This document shows positions 53,524 to 62,113 of a stretch of 64,000 bases of DNA, piece after piece. The position numbers and the translations under genes are program-made. This DNA comes from Lentimicrobium sp. (GTDB lineage Bacteria; Bacteroidota; Bacteroidia; Bacteroidales; Lentimicrobiaceae). Under the pieces are notes generated by a model. That model was given only the letters and a program-made list of their open reading frames with translations. It was not told where the DNA came from and ran no database searches. How positions within the stretch are numbered: the stretch's first letter is position 1; the number at the start of each line of letters is the position of its first letter. The stretch spans positions 45,000 through 108,999 of the forward strand of contig JAHYJC010000009.1 in NCBI GenBank assembly GCA_019429275.1, in the 5' to 3' direction.

Positions 53524-55986
53524 CTACCAGGCCTCATTCTCTGTCCTTTCCATCACTTCCTGCTGAAGGTCGGCATTCATATCGTTGAAATAGTCGCTGT
53601 AACCTGCCATTCTTACCATCAAATCCCTGTATTCATCGGGACAGGCCTGAGCCGCCTGCAAAGTAGCGGTATCAACTACATTAAATTGAATGTGATGTCC
53701 GCCAAGTTTGAAATAACTACGAATGAGTTGTCCAAGTTTAATAAGGTCTTCCTCTTTGCGCAGCAGGCCAGGTAAAAAACGCTGGTTGAGCAGGGTTCCT
53801 CCCGATTTTACATGATCAAATTTTGTCAGCGATTTCATCACTGCCGAAGGGCCGTGCGTGTCGGCTCCATGTGAAGGTGAGGTTCCGTCTGAAATTGATT
53901 TTCCGGCCAGGCGTCCATTGGGCGTGGCTCCGAGTACTTTCCCAAAATATATATGACAGGTAGTGGAAAGCATGTTAAAATGATATTTGCCATCGGGTTT
54001 GATATTTGGCTTCCCATCGATGGTATCAAACAGATCATTGTAAATTTTTGTAGCAATATCGTCGGCAAAATCATCGTCATTGCCAAAAAATGGAGTCCGG
54101 TTGATTATGGTCTGACGTAGTATTTCCTCACCTTCAAAGTTCTTTTTCAGGGCTTTCAGCATTCTTTCCATGCTGCATGTTTTCACTTCAAAAACATGTT
54201 TTTTAATTGCTGCAAAACTATCTGTGATTGTTCCAAGTCCGCAACACTGTATATAGCTTGTGTTATACCTGGGTCCGGCATCGTAATAGTCGCGGCCTTT
54301 GCTGATGCAATCTTCAATTACCACAGAAAGGAATGGTGCCGGTGCATATTTTGCAAACATGCGGTCGATGTAATTACTTATTCGCATTTTCAGGTCAACA
54401 ACGTAATTCAATTGCTTTAAATAGGCATTGTAGAGTTCATCAAATGTTTTAAAATCAGATGGATTTCCTGTTTTCAATCCGGCCATTTTTCTGCTCAATG
54501 GATCGATGCCGTTATTAAGTGTTATTTCAAGAATCTTGGGTAAATTAAGGTATCCGGTCAGCAGATAGGCTTCTTTGCCGAAGGCGCCAACTTCAATACA
54601 TCCACTGCATCCACCTTCATGTGCGTCCTGAATTGTTTTCCCTTGCCGAAGCATTTCCTGAATATAAATATCCGGATTAAAAACCGAAGGGAATCCATGA
54701 CCCTGCCTGATGACTTTTATAGCTGCCTGCAGAAATTTATCGGGTGTTTTAGCACTGATGTGCACCGAATTTCCGGGTTGCAAAATGTGCAGTTCTTCAG
54801 CTACTTCCAGCATAATATATGAAACTTCGCTGCTTCCATCAGTGCCATCACTCTTTAAACCACCGATGTTTATATTGGTGAAATCATTGTAAGTACCACT
54901 TTCACGCGCAGTAATTCCTACTTTCGGTGGCGCAGGATGGTTGTTGACTTTAATCCAGAAGCATGAAATCAGTTCTTTGGCTTCCTCACGCGTTAGTGTT
55001 CCCTCCTGAATTTCCTTTTCATAAAAGGGAGTCAGGTGCTGGTCAAAATGTCCCGGATTCATTGCATCCCAGCCATTCAGCTCGGTAATGGTTCCCAGAT
55101 GGACAAACCAATACATCTGTAAGGCTTCCCAAAAATTCCGTGGCGCATTTGCCGGAATCCACCGGCACACTTCGGCTATTTTCAGCAGTTCACCGGCTCT
55201 TTTCGGGTCAGTTTCAAATGAGGCCATTTTCTCAGCAAGTTCAGCATGACGCTCGGCAAAAACCACAACGGCATCGCACGATATCGCCATGGCTTTCCAT
55301 TGCTCTGATTTGTCAGTTGCTTCCGAATCTTTCAGGAAATCAAGTGTTGCCAGGTTGGCTAAAATCTCTTTTTTGAAGTCAAGCATGCCTTTGTGGTAAA
55401 TTTTCCCGTCAAGGGCAGTATGTCCGGGAGCACGCTGTTCCATAAACTCAGTAAACAAACCCGATTCATAGGCTACCCGCCAGGTGTCGGGTACATGGCC
55501 AAATATGCGTTCGCGCTGGGTTCTTCCCTTCCAGTATGGGATAACTTCCTTTTCGTAAATGTCAATATCCTCCTGGCTGATTCTGTATCGCTGCATTTCG
55601 CGCGTATTGAGCACTTGAAAATCTTCCACACTGTGGCAGGTAAGTTCTGGAAATGTTGGAACACATTTTGGTTTTGGGCCCCGTTCGCCAACAATCAGTT
55701 CACCATCGCCTATATAAATGGTTTTATGCCGGCAATGATCAAGAAAATTCATGGCCCTCAACACAGGTATTGAGTATTTGCCATAATTTTCTTTGTAAAA
55801 GGCCGTTTCGTGCAATGCCCGCTCAATAGAGAGAGACGGTTCTGTTTCCACACTCAATTTGCGAAGTTTCTGCACACGCTCGTTCATGCCCGGGCCAATT
55901 TCGGATTTCACGGATCCCGGTATTGTTTTTTCTGTAATTTCAGATATTTCAGGGATAGCAGTATGGGTTTTATTTTTATCAAGCAT
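53524..55986 (-). CDS. Glycyl-radical enzyme, HypD-like (probable trans-4-hydroxy-L-proline dehydratase)
   Basis: An 820-residue glycyl-radical enzyme. Active-site thiyl Cys463 and base Glu465 lie in GGCSGCIEVGAFGKEA; the glycyl radical is Gly795 in VRMAGYSDYF. Compared with HypD (from memory), residues 29 later than its His160, Asp278, Ser334, Phe340, Cys434, Glu436 and Tyr450 are present as His189, Asp307, Ser363, Phe369, Cys463, Glu465 and Tyr479. This speaks for dehydration of trans-4-hydroxy-L-proline to pyrroline-5-carboxylate, rather than PFL, choline lyase or glycerol dehydratase activity. An N-terminal extension of ~29 residues is unlike HypD. No proC lies nearby to complete proline formation. 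The activase is encoded downstream. Confidence 0.85.
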   Translation of the reverse strand: MLDKNKTHTAIPEISEITEKTIPGSVKSEIGPGMNERVQKLRKLSVETEPSLSIERALHETAFYKENYGKYSIPVLRAMNFLDHCRHKTIYIGDGELIVGERGPKPKCVPTFPELTCHSVEDFQVLNTREMQRYRISQEDIDIYEKEVIPYWKGRTQRERIFGHVPDTWRVAYESGLFTEFMEQRAPGHTALDGKIYHKGMLDFKKEILANLATLDFLKDSEATDKSEQWKAMAISCDAVVVFAERHAELAEKMASFETDPKRAGELLKIAEVCRWIPANAPRNFWEALQMYWFVHLGTITELNGWDAMNPGHFDQHLTPFYEKEIQEGTLTREEAKELISCFWIKVNNHPAPPKVGITARESGTYNDFTNINIGGLKSDGTDGSSEVSYIMLEVAEELHILQPGNSVHISAKTPDKFLQAAIKVIRQGHGFPSVFNPDIYIQEMLRQGKTIQDAHEGGCSGCIEVGAFGKEAYLLTGYLNLPKILEITLNNGIDPLSRKMAGLKTGNPSDFKTFDELYNAYLKQLNYVVDLKMRISNYIDRMFAKYAPAPFLSVVIEDCISKGRDYYDAGPRYNTSYIQCCGLGTITDSFAAIKKHVFEVKTCSMERMLKALKKNFEGEEILRQTIINRTPFFGNDDDFADDIATKIYNDLFDTIDGKPNIKPDGKYHFNMLSTTCHIYFGKVLGATPNGRLAGKSISDGTSPSHGADTHGPSAVMKSLTKFDHVKSGGTLLNQRFLPGLLRKEEDLIKLGQLIRSYFKLGGHHIQFNVVDTATLQAAQACPDEYRDLMVRMAGYSDYFNDMNADLQQEVMERTENEAW

Positions 55987-56352
55987 GAGATCCTGATTGA
56001 AATTATTAATTGCTTAAAACAGCAAATTTTTATGACACATTTGCCATCAGTCATTCCTCACCCAAGGTGTGAAAATCAGGAAAGGGAAATTAATTATAGA
56101 ACATCAGACACTCAAACAGGCGTCTGTAGGTTTTAATAAAGGTAGGAATGTAAAAAGCCGTTTTCATATTTGCGGATGTCACTCTGCCAATAAAGAGTTT
56201 GTACCTGAGTACTTTAGTGCAAAGTTAATACAATAAAAATAAACTTCATCCTGCGCTTCGCTAATTTAGATTTGCTCTAAATAGAATCAACCCTCATATA
56301 GTAAAATAGAGTTCAACCAGAAGTGGAGCTAAATATAGCACGAATAAATCTA
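55987..56352. other. Upstream region of the glycyl-radical enzyme gene
   Basis: A 366-nt region with no gene. On the minus strand a clear -7 box, TAACTTTG, lies at 56220-56227; transcription from it would leave a leader of ~225 nt before the ATG at 55986. The leader contains no riboswitch motif that I recognise. An additional closer promoter cannot be ruled out. Confidence 0.45.
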
Positions 56353-57528
56353 CTATGTTTTCAGCAGGGTTTCGAGGTAATGAAATTCTATGCCAAACAT
56401 TGCCTTTAATGCTTCGATCCTCTTTAAAATTTTCTGATCAGGCCCTGTTGGGTTTGATTTTTTCACAGCCGAAATCATGACATTTTTCGGGGTGTGTTCA
56501 GTGGCTATAAATTCAAAAACCCTGGTTTTATATCCATATGCCTCTAATAGCAGTGCCCTGATGGCATCGGTGAGCATTTCGGCTTGTCGCTCTTCGAGAA
56601 TGCCAAACCGTGTAATTTCTTTCAGGCTGTTTTCCGGGTTTATCTGCTTACGGATTTGCTTATGACAACAGGGAGCCACCATAATTACTTCCGAACCAGC
56701 GCGGATGCCTCTGTATAGGGCTTCATCGGTGGCGGTGTCGCAGGCGTGAAGCGCAATTAAAACATTTACAGCAGGAAGTTTTGTCTCCACAATGCTGCCA
56801 GTTTCAAATCGCAGGGTTTTAAATCCGGCCTGTTTTGCTATGCGGTTGCAGGTTTCGGTCAGGGCAGGCCTTAACTCTATCCCGGTCATCTCAAAAGATT
56901 TGCCAAACGACTTTTTCAGATGATCGTACAGGGAAAATGTCAGGTAACCTTTGCCGGATCCCATATCTGCAATGGTAAAGCCATCGGGAAGTGTTGCACT
57001 CTTTAGCACTTCATCAACCAGCTCAACATAGTGGTTGATTTGCTTAAACTTGTCCTGCATATCGGCCTTTACTTTCCAGTCAGATGTCAGAATGCCTAGT
57101 TCTCGAAGGTAAATGTTATTATCAGCAACAATCAATCGCTTTTTGATCTTATCGTGCCTGAATAAAGGCAACTCTGATGAACTTGCAGGCTTTTTCAGCA
57201 GTGTCGATTTTCCTTTTTTATTGCTGAGCAGTATATAATCCGAAGTGGAAGTAAACAGGTCGGCATTGAAAAACTGCAGGGTCAGCAGATCGCTTATTTG
57301 TTCCAAAGCCTCTGCCAAAGCATAATTCTTAGTCACATCTTTGGTTTGATGACGGTAAACAAACGAAAGTACAGCATGATTTTTTAATATCACCGGTTTC
57401 ACAAATACATTGTTCAGGTCAGCAATTTTGTTTCGTTTATTGCTGAGGGTAAGTTTAACAAAGGTTGAATTATTATAGCTTTCAGTAAGGTATGAAAGAA
57501 GGCCCTTTATATTTTCGTTTGCTGACAT
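56353..57528 (-). CDS. SAM-dependent methyltransferase, Methyltransf_32-like
   Basis: A 391-residue protein. The C-terminal part (~residues 155-330) is a Rossmann methyltransferase with the SAM motif ADMGSGKGYLTFSLYDHL, MTGIELRPALTETCNRIA and VLIALHACDTATDEALYRG, followed by PCCHKQIRKQ. The CCHK motif and overall length fit the Methyltransf_32 group (eukaryotic METTL25/Rrnad1 relatives), some of which act on RNA or proteins. The N-terminal ~150 residues are a helical/beta domain of unknown role. Single-gene unit with a -7 box upstream. Confidence 0.82.
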   Translation of the reverse strand: MSANENIKGLLSYLTESYNNSTFVKLTLSNKRNKIADLNNVFVKPVILKNHAVLSFVYRHQTKDVTKNYALAEALEQISDLLTLQFFNADLFTSTSDYILLSNKKGKSTLLKKPASSSELPLFRHDKIKKRLIVADNNIYLRELGILTSDWKVKADMQDKFKQINHYVELVDEVLKSATLPDGFTIADMGSGKGYLTFSLYDHLKKSFGKSFEMTGIELRPALTETCNRIAKQAGFKTLRFETGSIVETKLPAVNVLIALHACDTATDEALYRGIRAGSEVIMVAPCCHKQIRKQINPENSLKEITRFGILEERQAEMLTDAIRALLLEAYGYKTRVFEFIATEHTPKNVMISAVKKSNPTGPDQKILKRIEALKAMFGIEFHYLETLLKT

Positions 57529-57548
57529 AGGGTGAATTAGATGAGGTG

Positions 57549-57556
57549 CAAAGGTA
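57549..57556 (-). promoter_or_regulatory. -7 box of the methyltransferase gene
   Basis: On the minus strand it reads TACCTTTG (TAnnTTTG), 20 nt before the ATG at 57528. Confidence 0.45.
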
Positions 57557-57782
57557 TAAACTATTGGCCAAATCGATGGGATGAAAGGGGCTGCTCTTTA
57601 ATTTACCCTGACTTTAAGACAAATTTTACAAGAAACTACCCTGACTTTCCGACAAAAAAGCGAGAGAATTACCCTTACCTAATGGGTTAGATTAACAATA
57701 TTGTTACTTGATTCCTTACTGATAAAGGATTGTGACAAAATCTTTCTACATTTACCACCGTAACTATTTAATTCAACTCCAA

Positions 57783-59384
57783 ATGAAATTACGTTTACTT
57801 CTCGCAGTTTTATTGGCTGCAATAAGCGTCTTTGCTTATGCCCAGGTGGTTCCGGGTGACCCTTATTTTGGTGAAAGTTGCACCAGTATTATGGTTGGTA
57901 AAAATGCAACAGTCGATGGTTCGGTCATAACGGCTCACACCTGCGATGGTAATTACCGCACCTGGGTGCGAATGGAAAAAGCTGCCGATCATGCCGACAC
58001 CGCCATGCACATTGTTTATAAAGGAACCTTGCACACCGAAACCCCTGACGATATGCGAAAGCTTAAGGTGGCAGGCCGGATTCCACAGGCCAGGCACACC
58101 TACGCTTATCTGAATACAGCTTATCCCTCGCTCAATGAAAAGCAACTTGGAATAGGAGAAGCCACTTTCGTGGGGGCGGATACCCTGGTGAACAAAAACG
58201 GAATGTTCCTGATCGAAGAATTGCAACGTGTGGCTCTGCAGCGCTGCGACAATGCCCGCGATGCTATACGTCTCATTGGCAGCCTGATCAAAGAATACGG
58301 CTACGGTGATTACGGCGAATGTATAACCATTGCCGATCCAAATGAGGTCTGGCAAATGGAAATTCTGGGTGAAGGCCCTGCGCGCATTGGTGGCGTTTGG
58401 GCTGCTCAGCGCATACCCGACGACCATGTGGGCATTCAGGCCAACATTGTCCGTATCGGGACCATTGACCTTAAAAATACTGATTACTTTATGGCCAGCG
58501 ATAATTTCAAAGAAGTTGCCCTTGAATTTGGTTTTTGGGATGGTAAAGAACCCTTTAAATTCTGGAAAGCTTATGGAAATGGAAATAAACCTTTCAAAAT
58601 CAGGGAATTTTTTGTGCTAAGTACACTGGCTCCTTCGCTTGGACTGACCATGGATATGGAAGAACTTCCGTTTTCGGTTAAACCTGAAAAGAAACTCAGT
58701 ATTGAGAAACTCGCTGAACTTTATCGTGAAACATATGAAGGCAGTTCCTACGATATGACACAGCATGTTAAGATGGTGAAGAAGCGTTACGACGAGAATC
58801 GAAAGGAGATCGGTCAGGACACCATTATCAGTCCTGTTGCCAATCCCTGGCTGACAACCGATATGCGTAATACATTGAATTACCTGGCTCCGGGAACTGT
58901 TGAATTTCAGCGTACTGTGTCTGTTTCGTGGTGTTCTTACTCTCATATTACCCAGTTACGTTCCTGGCTTCCTGATGCCATCGGTGGTGTTTCATGGTTT
59001 TCATTCGATAATCCGGGCGAAAGTCCGCGAATTCCAATTTATGCAGGCGTCAATTCTGTGCCGGCAAAGTGGGAAGTATGCGGTCAAAAAAGCTTTCGCG
59101 AAGATGCCGCTCTCTGGGGTTTCCGAAAGGCCAATAAGTTAGCAACAGTATCATGGGGGAAAACAAAAAAAACGGTTCTGGATAATGTGTTAAGTTTCGA
59201 GGAAAAAGCCCGACTGGAAATGCCTTCGCTTGAAGCGAAAGTAAAAAAACTGTGGGAAGATGGAAAAACTGAGGAAGCAAAGGCTATGATTACAAACTAT
59301 AGCAGCGACTTTTCGGGAGCAGCCCTGCAGCGATGGGCCGGCCTTGAAGTTAAATTCTGGGAAATGTTTGGAAGGGGGTTCTGA
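57783..59384 (+). CDS. Secreted C69-family dipeptidase
   Basis: A 533-residue secreted Ntn-hydrolase. Signal peptide MKLRLLLAVLLAAISVFAYA, then a short propeptide; the nucleophile Cys lies in GESCTSIMVGKNATVDGSV, which becomes N-terminal after autoprocessing. Family blocks RTWVRMEKA, GIGEATFVGA, YGDYGECITIADPNEVW and GVNSVPAKW match peptidase C69 (PepD-like). It removes dipeptides from peptides in the periplasm or outside. GTG at 57732 is in frame but would hide the signal peptide start, so ATG at 57783 is chosen. Confidence 0.93.
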   Translation: MKLRLLLAVLLAAISVFAYAQVVPGDPYFGESCTSIMVGKNATVDGSVITAHTCDGNYRTWVRMEKAADHADTAMHIVYKGTLHTETPDDMRKLKVAGRIPQARHTYAYLNTAYPSLNEKQLGIGEATFVGADTLVNKNGMFLIEELQRVALQRCDNARDAIRLIGSLIKEYGYGDYGECITIADPNEVWQMEILGEGPARIGGVWAAQRIPDDHVGIQANIVRIGTIDLKNTDYFMASDNFKEVALEFGFWDGKEPFKFWKAYGNGNKPFKIREFFVLSTLAPSLGLTMDMEELPFSVKPEKKLSIEKLAELYRETYEGSSYDMTQHVKMVKKRYDENRKEIGQDTIISPVANPWLTTDMRNTLNYLAPGTVEFQRTVSVSWCSYSHITQLRSWLPDAIGGVSWFSFDNPGESPRIPIYAGVNSVPAKWEVCGQKSFREDAALWGFRKANKLATVSWGKTKKTVLDNVLSFEEKARLEMPSLEAKVKKLWEDGKTEEAKAMITNYSSDFSGAALQRWAGLEVKFWEMFGRGF

Positions 59385-59438
59385 GGATATGATATTATCG
59401 ATCAGATAGACTTAAGAAACAATGTTTCGGGCTAAAAT

Positions 59439-59930
59439 ATGAAACATCAGGAAATGACAATCTGTTTATGGTTTGATAATCAGGCGGAGCAGGCAGCGAA
59501 ATTTTATACTTCAATTTTTGCCGACTCAGCAATTGGCAAAATCAGCAGGTTTGGTAAAGAAGGCTTTGAATTTCGTGCCCAACCCGAAGGAACTGCCATG
59601 GCAGTTGAATTCCGTTTAAATAAAATGAAATTCACGACCATTAAGGGTGGCGATAAATCCAAATTCAATGAATCAATTTCAATCATATTACATTGCGATA
59701 CTCAGGAAGAAATTGACCATTACTGGACAAATCTTTCAAAGGAAGGCATAGAACGGTCCTGCGGCTGGTTAAAGGATCAATTTGGAGTCTCGTGGCAGAT
59801 TAATCCAACAATTCTTGCCGATTATTTGTCTGACAATGACAAAATCAGGAAATCAAGGGTTGAGTGGGCCGCTTTTCAAATGAAGAAATTTGATATTAAA
59901 AAGCTTATTCAGGCCTTTGAAAGAACTTAA
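59439..59930 (+). CDS. VOC-family PhnB-like protein
   Basis: A 163-residue protein with the PhnB/3-dmu-9_3-mt fold: ICLWFDNQAEQAAKFYTSIF at the start, EGTAMAVEFRLNKMKFTTIK, and WLKDQFGVSWQINPTILAD at the end. The metal ligands of the VOC superfamily are only partly kept. Frequently found as small cytoplasmic proteins of unknown substrate; antibiotic-resistance or methylation annotations are not justified here. Confidence 0.88.
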   Translation: MKHQEMTICLWFDNQAEQAAKFYTSIFADSAIGKISRFGKEGFEFRAQPEGTAMAVEFRLNKMKFTTIKGGDKSKFNESISIILHCDTQEEIDHYWTNLSKEGIERSCGWLKDQFGVSWQINPTILADYLSDNDKIRKSRVEWAAFQMKKFDIKKLIQAFERT

Positions 59931-60088
59931 AATACATAAATCGAACCTGAATAAAGCTATTTCAAAGACTACCCGGCTTGCCTGTAGAATTGGCTTATCA
60001 TTCTTTCCATTTTTTACCCTTAATAAATTCACCAGGTTCATGCGGTCCTATATATTGCATTGACTATCTTAACAAATAATATAAAAAA

Positions 60089-60415
60089 ATGAACTGGATT
60101 GTTTTAATCATTGCCGGATTGTTTGAAGCTGCATTTGCTTTTTGTTTGGGAAAGGCAAAAGAAGCCTCAGGAAACGAAATGTATCTTTGGTATTCAGGCT
60201 TCCTGGTAGCTCTTATTTTAAGTATGGGACTGTTGATAAAAGCAACCCAAACCTTACCAATAGGTACTGCCTATGCTGTGTGGACAGGAATCGGAGCTGC
60301 CGGAACAGTACTATTAGGAATTTTTATTTTTAAAGAACCTGCAACATTCATGCGGCTGCTTTTTCTTACCACTTTAATTGTTTCTGTTATCGGGTTGAAA
60401 GCAGTGGCTCAATAA
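60089..60415 (+). CDS. SMR family transporter, SugE/Gdx-like
   Basis: A 108-residue inner-membrane protein with four hydrophobic helices. The essential Glu13 lies in GLFEAAFAFCLGKA, and PIGTAYAVWTGIGAAGTVLL matches the Gdx/SugE type rather than the EmrE type. Gdx transporters export guanidinium or short quaternary amines as antiparallel dimers in exchange for protons. No guanidine riboswitch is evident in the 158 nt upstream. In a purine/ureide-degrading organism, guanidinium export would be plausible but is inference. Confidence 0.88.
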   Translation: MNWIVLIIAGLFEAAFAFCLGKAKEASGNEMYLWYSGFLVALILSMGLLIKATQTLPIGTAYAVWTGIGAAGTVLLGIFIFKEPATFMRLLFLTTLIVSVIGLKAVAQ

Positions 60416-60492
60416 AAAACAAAAAATCCGACATTTCTAAAATTCTTGCACAGGGGAGATCAGGGACGATCATATATATTAAAATTTAAAAA

Positions 60493-60657
60493 ATGAAAAA
60501 AAGATCGTTCAACATCTTTATTATTATTGCAGCAGCCATATTGTTACTGGCATTTTCCTACTTTGGTTTACTTGAAAAGTCGTCAAAATTTATGTTGATT
60601 CCGATTTTGGTTTTTTACTTTCTTGGTCAATATTCTGAACGAAAATTTCTGAAGTAA
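60493..60657 (+). CDS. Two-helix membrane miniprotein
   Basis: A 54-residue protein starting MKKRSFNIFIIIAAAILLLA and ending GQYSERKFLK, with two predicted transmembrane segments. It lies 77 nt after the SMR gene, in the same direction, with an A-rich stretch before the ATG. Composition and clean hydrophobic pattern support a real gene, but it has no known family and could be a chance frame. Confidence 0.5.
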   Translation: MKKRSFNIFIIIAAAILLLAFSYFGLLEKSSKFMLIPILVFYFLGQYSERKFLK

Positions 60658-61002
60658 CAAAATAATTGTCGCTTTGGCAGGAGAAATGGTTTGATTTAAG
60701 TCGATCATATCGATCACAGGAGGTAGCTTTATATAGATTTTACATTTGCCTCCTTCTCAAATGTGGAAGTTAAGTCACAATTTGACCTTAGTATTAATTG
60801 TTTCCACACTACTGTTTTAGCCATTCGCGATCTGATTTGTTTTAATAAATGGAAGACAATAGCAAGTGTGTAAGCTTATATATCACTGAATATCAACATT
60901 TAATTAGATTGTTGCCGCTCAAAATCAGCATGGGCACAACAAATCAGGCCTTTCTGTGGTACAATAATTGAATCGACAGGAATATTAATACTTAAACCAA
61001 CT
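60658..61002 (+). other. Intergenic region upstream of the DUF4382 gene
   Basis: A 345-nt stretch without a convincing gene. It must hold the DUF4382 promoter, but no clean TAnnTTTG box was found. No in-frame ATG, GTG or TTG precedes the lipoprotein signal of the next gene in this region. Confidence 0.4.
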
Positions 61003-61803
61003 ATTAAGAAAAGAGCAAAAATTTTAATCCTCTTTTTATTTGTAGCATTCTCTGTAATTATCCTCAGCTCATGCGAGAAGGATGATAAAAAGACTTCAGA
61101 AGGTAAGGCTGTTGTACAATTGATGCTTACCGATGCCCCGGCAGTTTATGATGCCGTAAATGTTGACATCCGTGAAGTAAGGCTGCACTCCGAAACAGAA
61201 GGATGGGTTTCAGTGCCTCATGAAAATCCGGGAGTGTATAACCTGCTTGAGTTTAGCAACGGGCTTGATGTATTAGTGGGTACCATCGAAATAGAACCGG
61301 GCACTCTTTCACAGATGCGTCTTATACTTGGAAGTGAAAACTCCGTAGATGTTGATGGTATATCTTACCCACTTACAACTCCTTCAGGTTCAACTTCTGG
61401 TCTGAAGCTCAACCTGCACAGCCAGCTTGAGGCAGACTATTTTTACAGGATCTGGCTTGATTTCGACGCTGCACGTTCGGTGCATGTTACCGGCAATGGC
61501 AAATATATGCTTAAACCTGTCATCCGCATGTTTACTGAGGCTTCAGGCGGAGCTGTCACCGGCAATGTATTCCCTGCCGAAGCAGCGCCAAATGTTACCA
61601 TTTACAATGAAAGCGATACACTTTCTGCCATTCCTGCAGATAATGGATATTTTCTGATTCCCGGCGTTACGGCAGGTAATTATACTGTTAAGTTTAGTTC
61701 CAGGATTGACCCTTTGCCAGTGTTTGAAGTGATCATCCCTGATGTTGCTGTGGTTAAAGGCGAAACTACCATTCTTGCAGACGTTTCACTCCTCCCGCTC
61801 TGA
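61003..61803 (+). CDS. DUF4382 lipoprotein with a non-standard start codon
   Basis: The coding frame clearly includes a lipoprotein signal: IKKRAKILILFLFVAFSVII then LSSCEKDDK, with lipobox Cys at ~61066. The mature protein has the DUF4382 core (QLMLTDAPAVYDAVNVDIRE, then EPGTLSQMRLILG) and a C-terminal carboxypeptidase-regulatory-like beta-sandwich (GAVTGNVFPAEAAPNVTIYN). No ATG, GTG or TTG lies in frame upstream of the signal; the best candidate start is ATT at 61003 (ATA at 60988 is another). Starting at TTG 61120 would remove signal and lipobox. Likely an outer-surface lipoprotein that binds a sugar or protein partner; function unknown. Confidence 0.75.
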   Translation: MKKRAKILILFLFVAFSVIILSSCEKDDKKTSEGKAVVQLMLTDAPAVYDAVNVDIREVRLHSETEGWVSVPHENPGVYNLLEFSNGLDVLVGTIEIEPGTLSQMRLILGSENSVDVDGISYPLTTPSGSTSGLKLNLHSQLEADYFYRIWLDFDAARSVHVTGNGKYMLKPVIRMFTEASGGAVTGNVFPAEAAPNVTIYNESDTLSAIPADNGYFLIPGVTAGNYTVKFSSRIDPLPVFEVIIPDVAVVKGETTILADVSLLPL

Positions 61804-61867
61804 TCTGTTTGTTTGACTGGTTCCCGGAGGTTATTCAAAATTTCCGGAATACTTAGCAGGAATTATT

Positions 61868-61900
61868 GAGAGGCAAATCATTGGTTTGCCTCTCTTTTTA
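61868..61900 (+). terminator. Terminator downstream of the DUF4382 gene
   Basis: GAGAGGCAAA (61868-61877) pairs with TTTGCCTCTC (61885-61894) across TCATTGG, followed by TTTTTA. It lies 65 nt after the stop codon. Confidence 0.88.
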
Positions 61901-62113
61901 TTTTCCGTGATTTTTCCTTTTTAATTTGAATTACAAAATGAAACTGAATCCGAAATATTCATTTATTGAAATATTAATACATTTGTCCTTAACTGTCTTA
62001 GGTCATAAAAATGGTTTGACAATCTCAATAATCTGAATGGTTAAGATTCTGATTATTGAATTATTAGTAATAAAAATCAGATGAATATCAATCGGTGCGA
62101 ATTTGTTAATGTT

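Noticed and set aside
53524..55986. Calling the glycyl-radical enzyme pyruvate formate-lyase, choline TMA-lyase or glycerol dehydratase
   Set aside because: PFL has adjacent active-site cysteines and an activase without ferredoxin clusters, and the GGxSGCxExGxFGKEA block and neighbouring residues match the HypD branch as I recall it.
59439..59930. 3-demethylubiquinone methyltransferase or antibiotic-resistance protein
   Set aside because: Those names come from old family labels; the fold is VOC/PhnB-like with no SAM motif.
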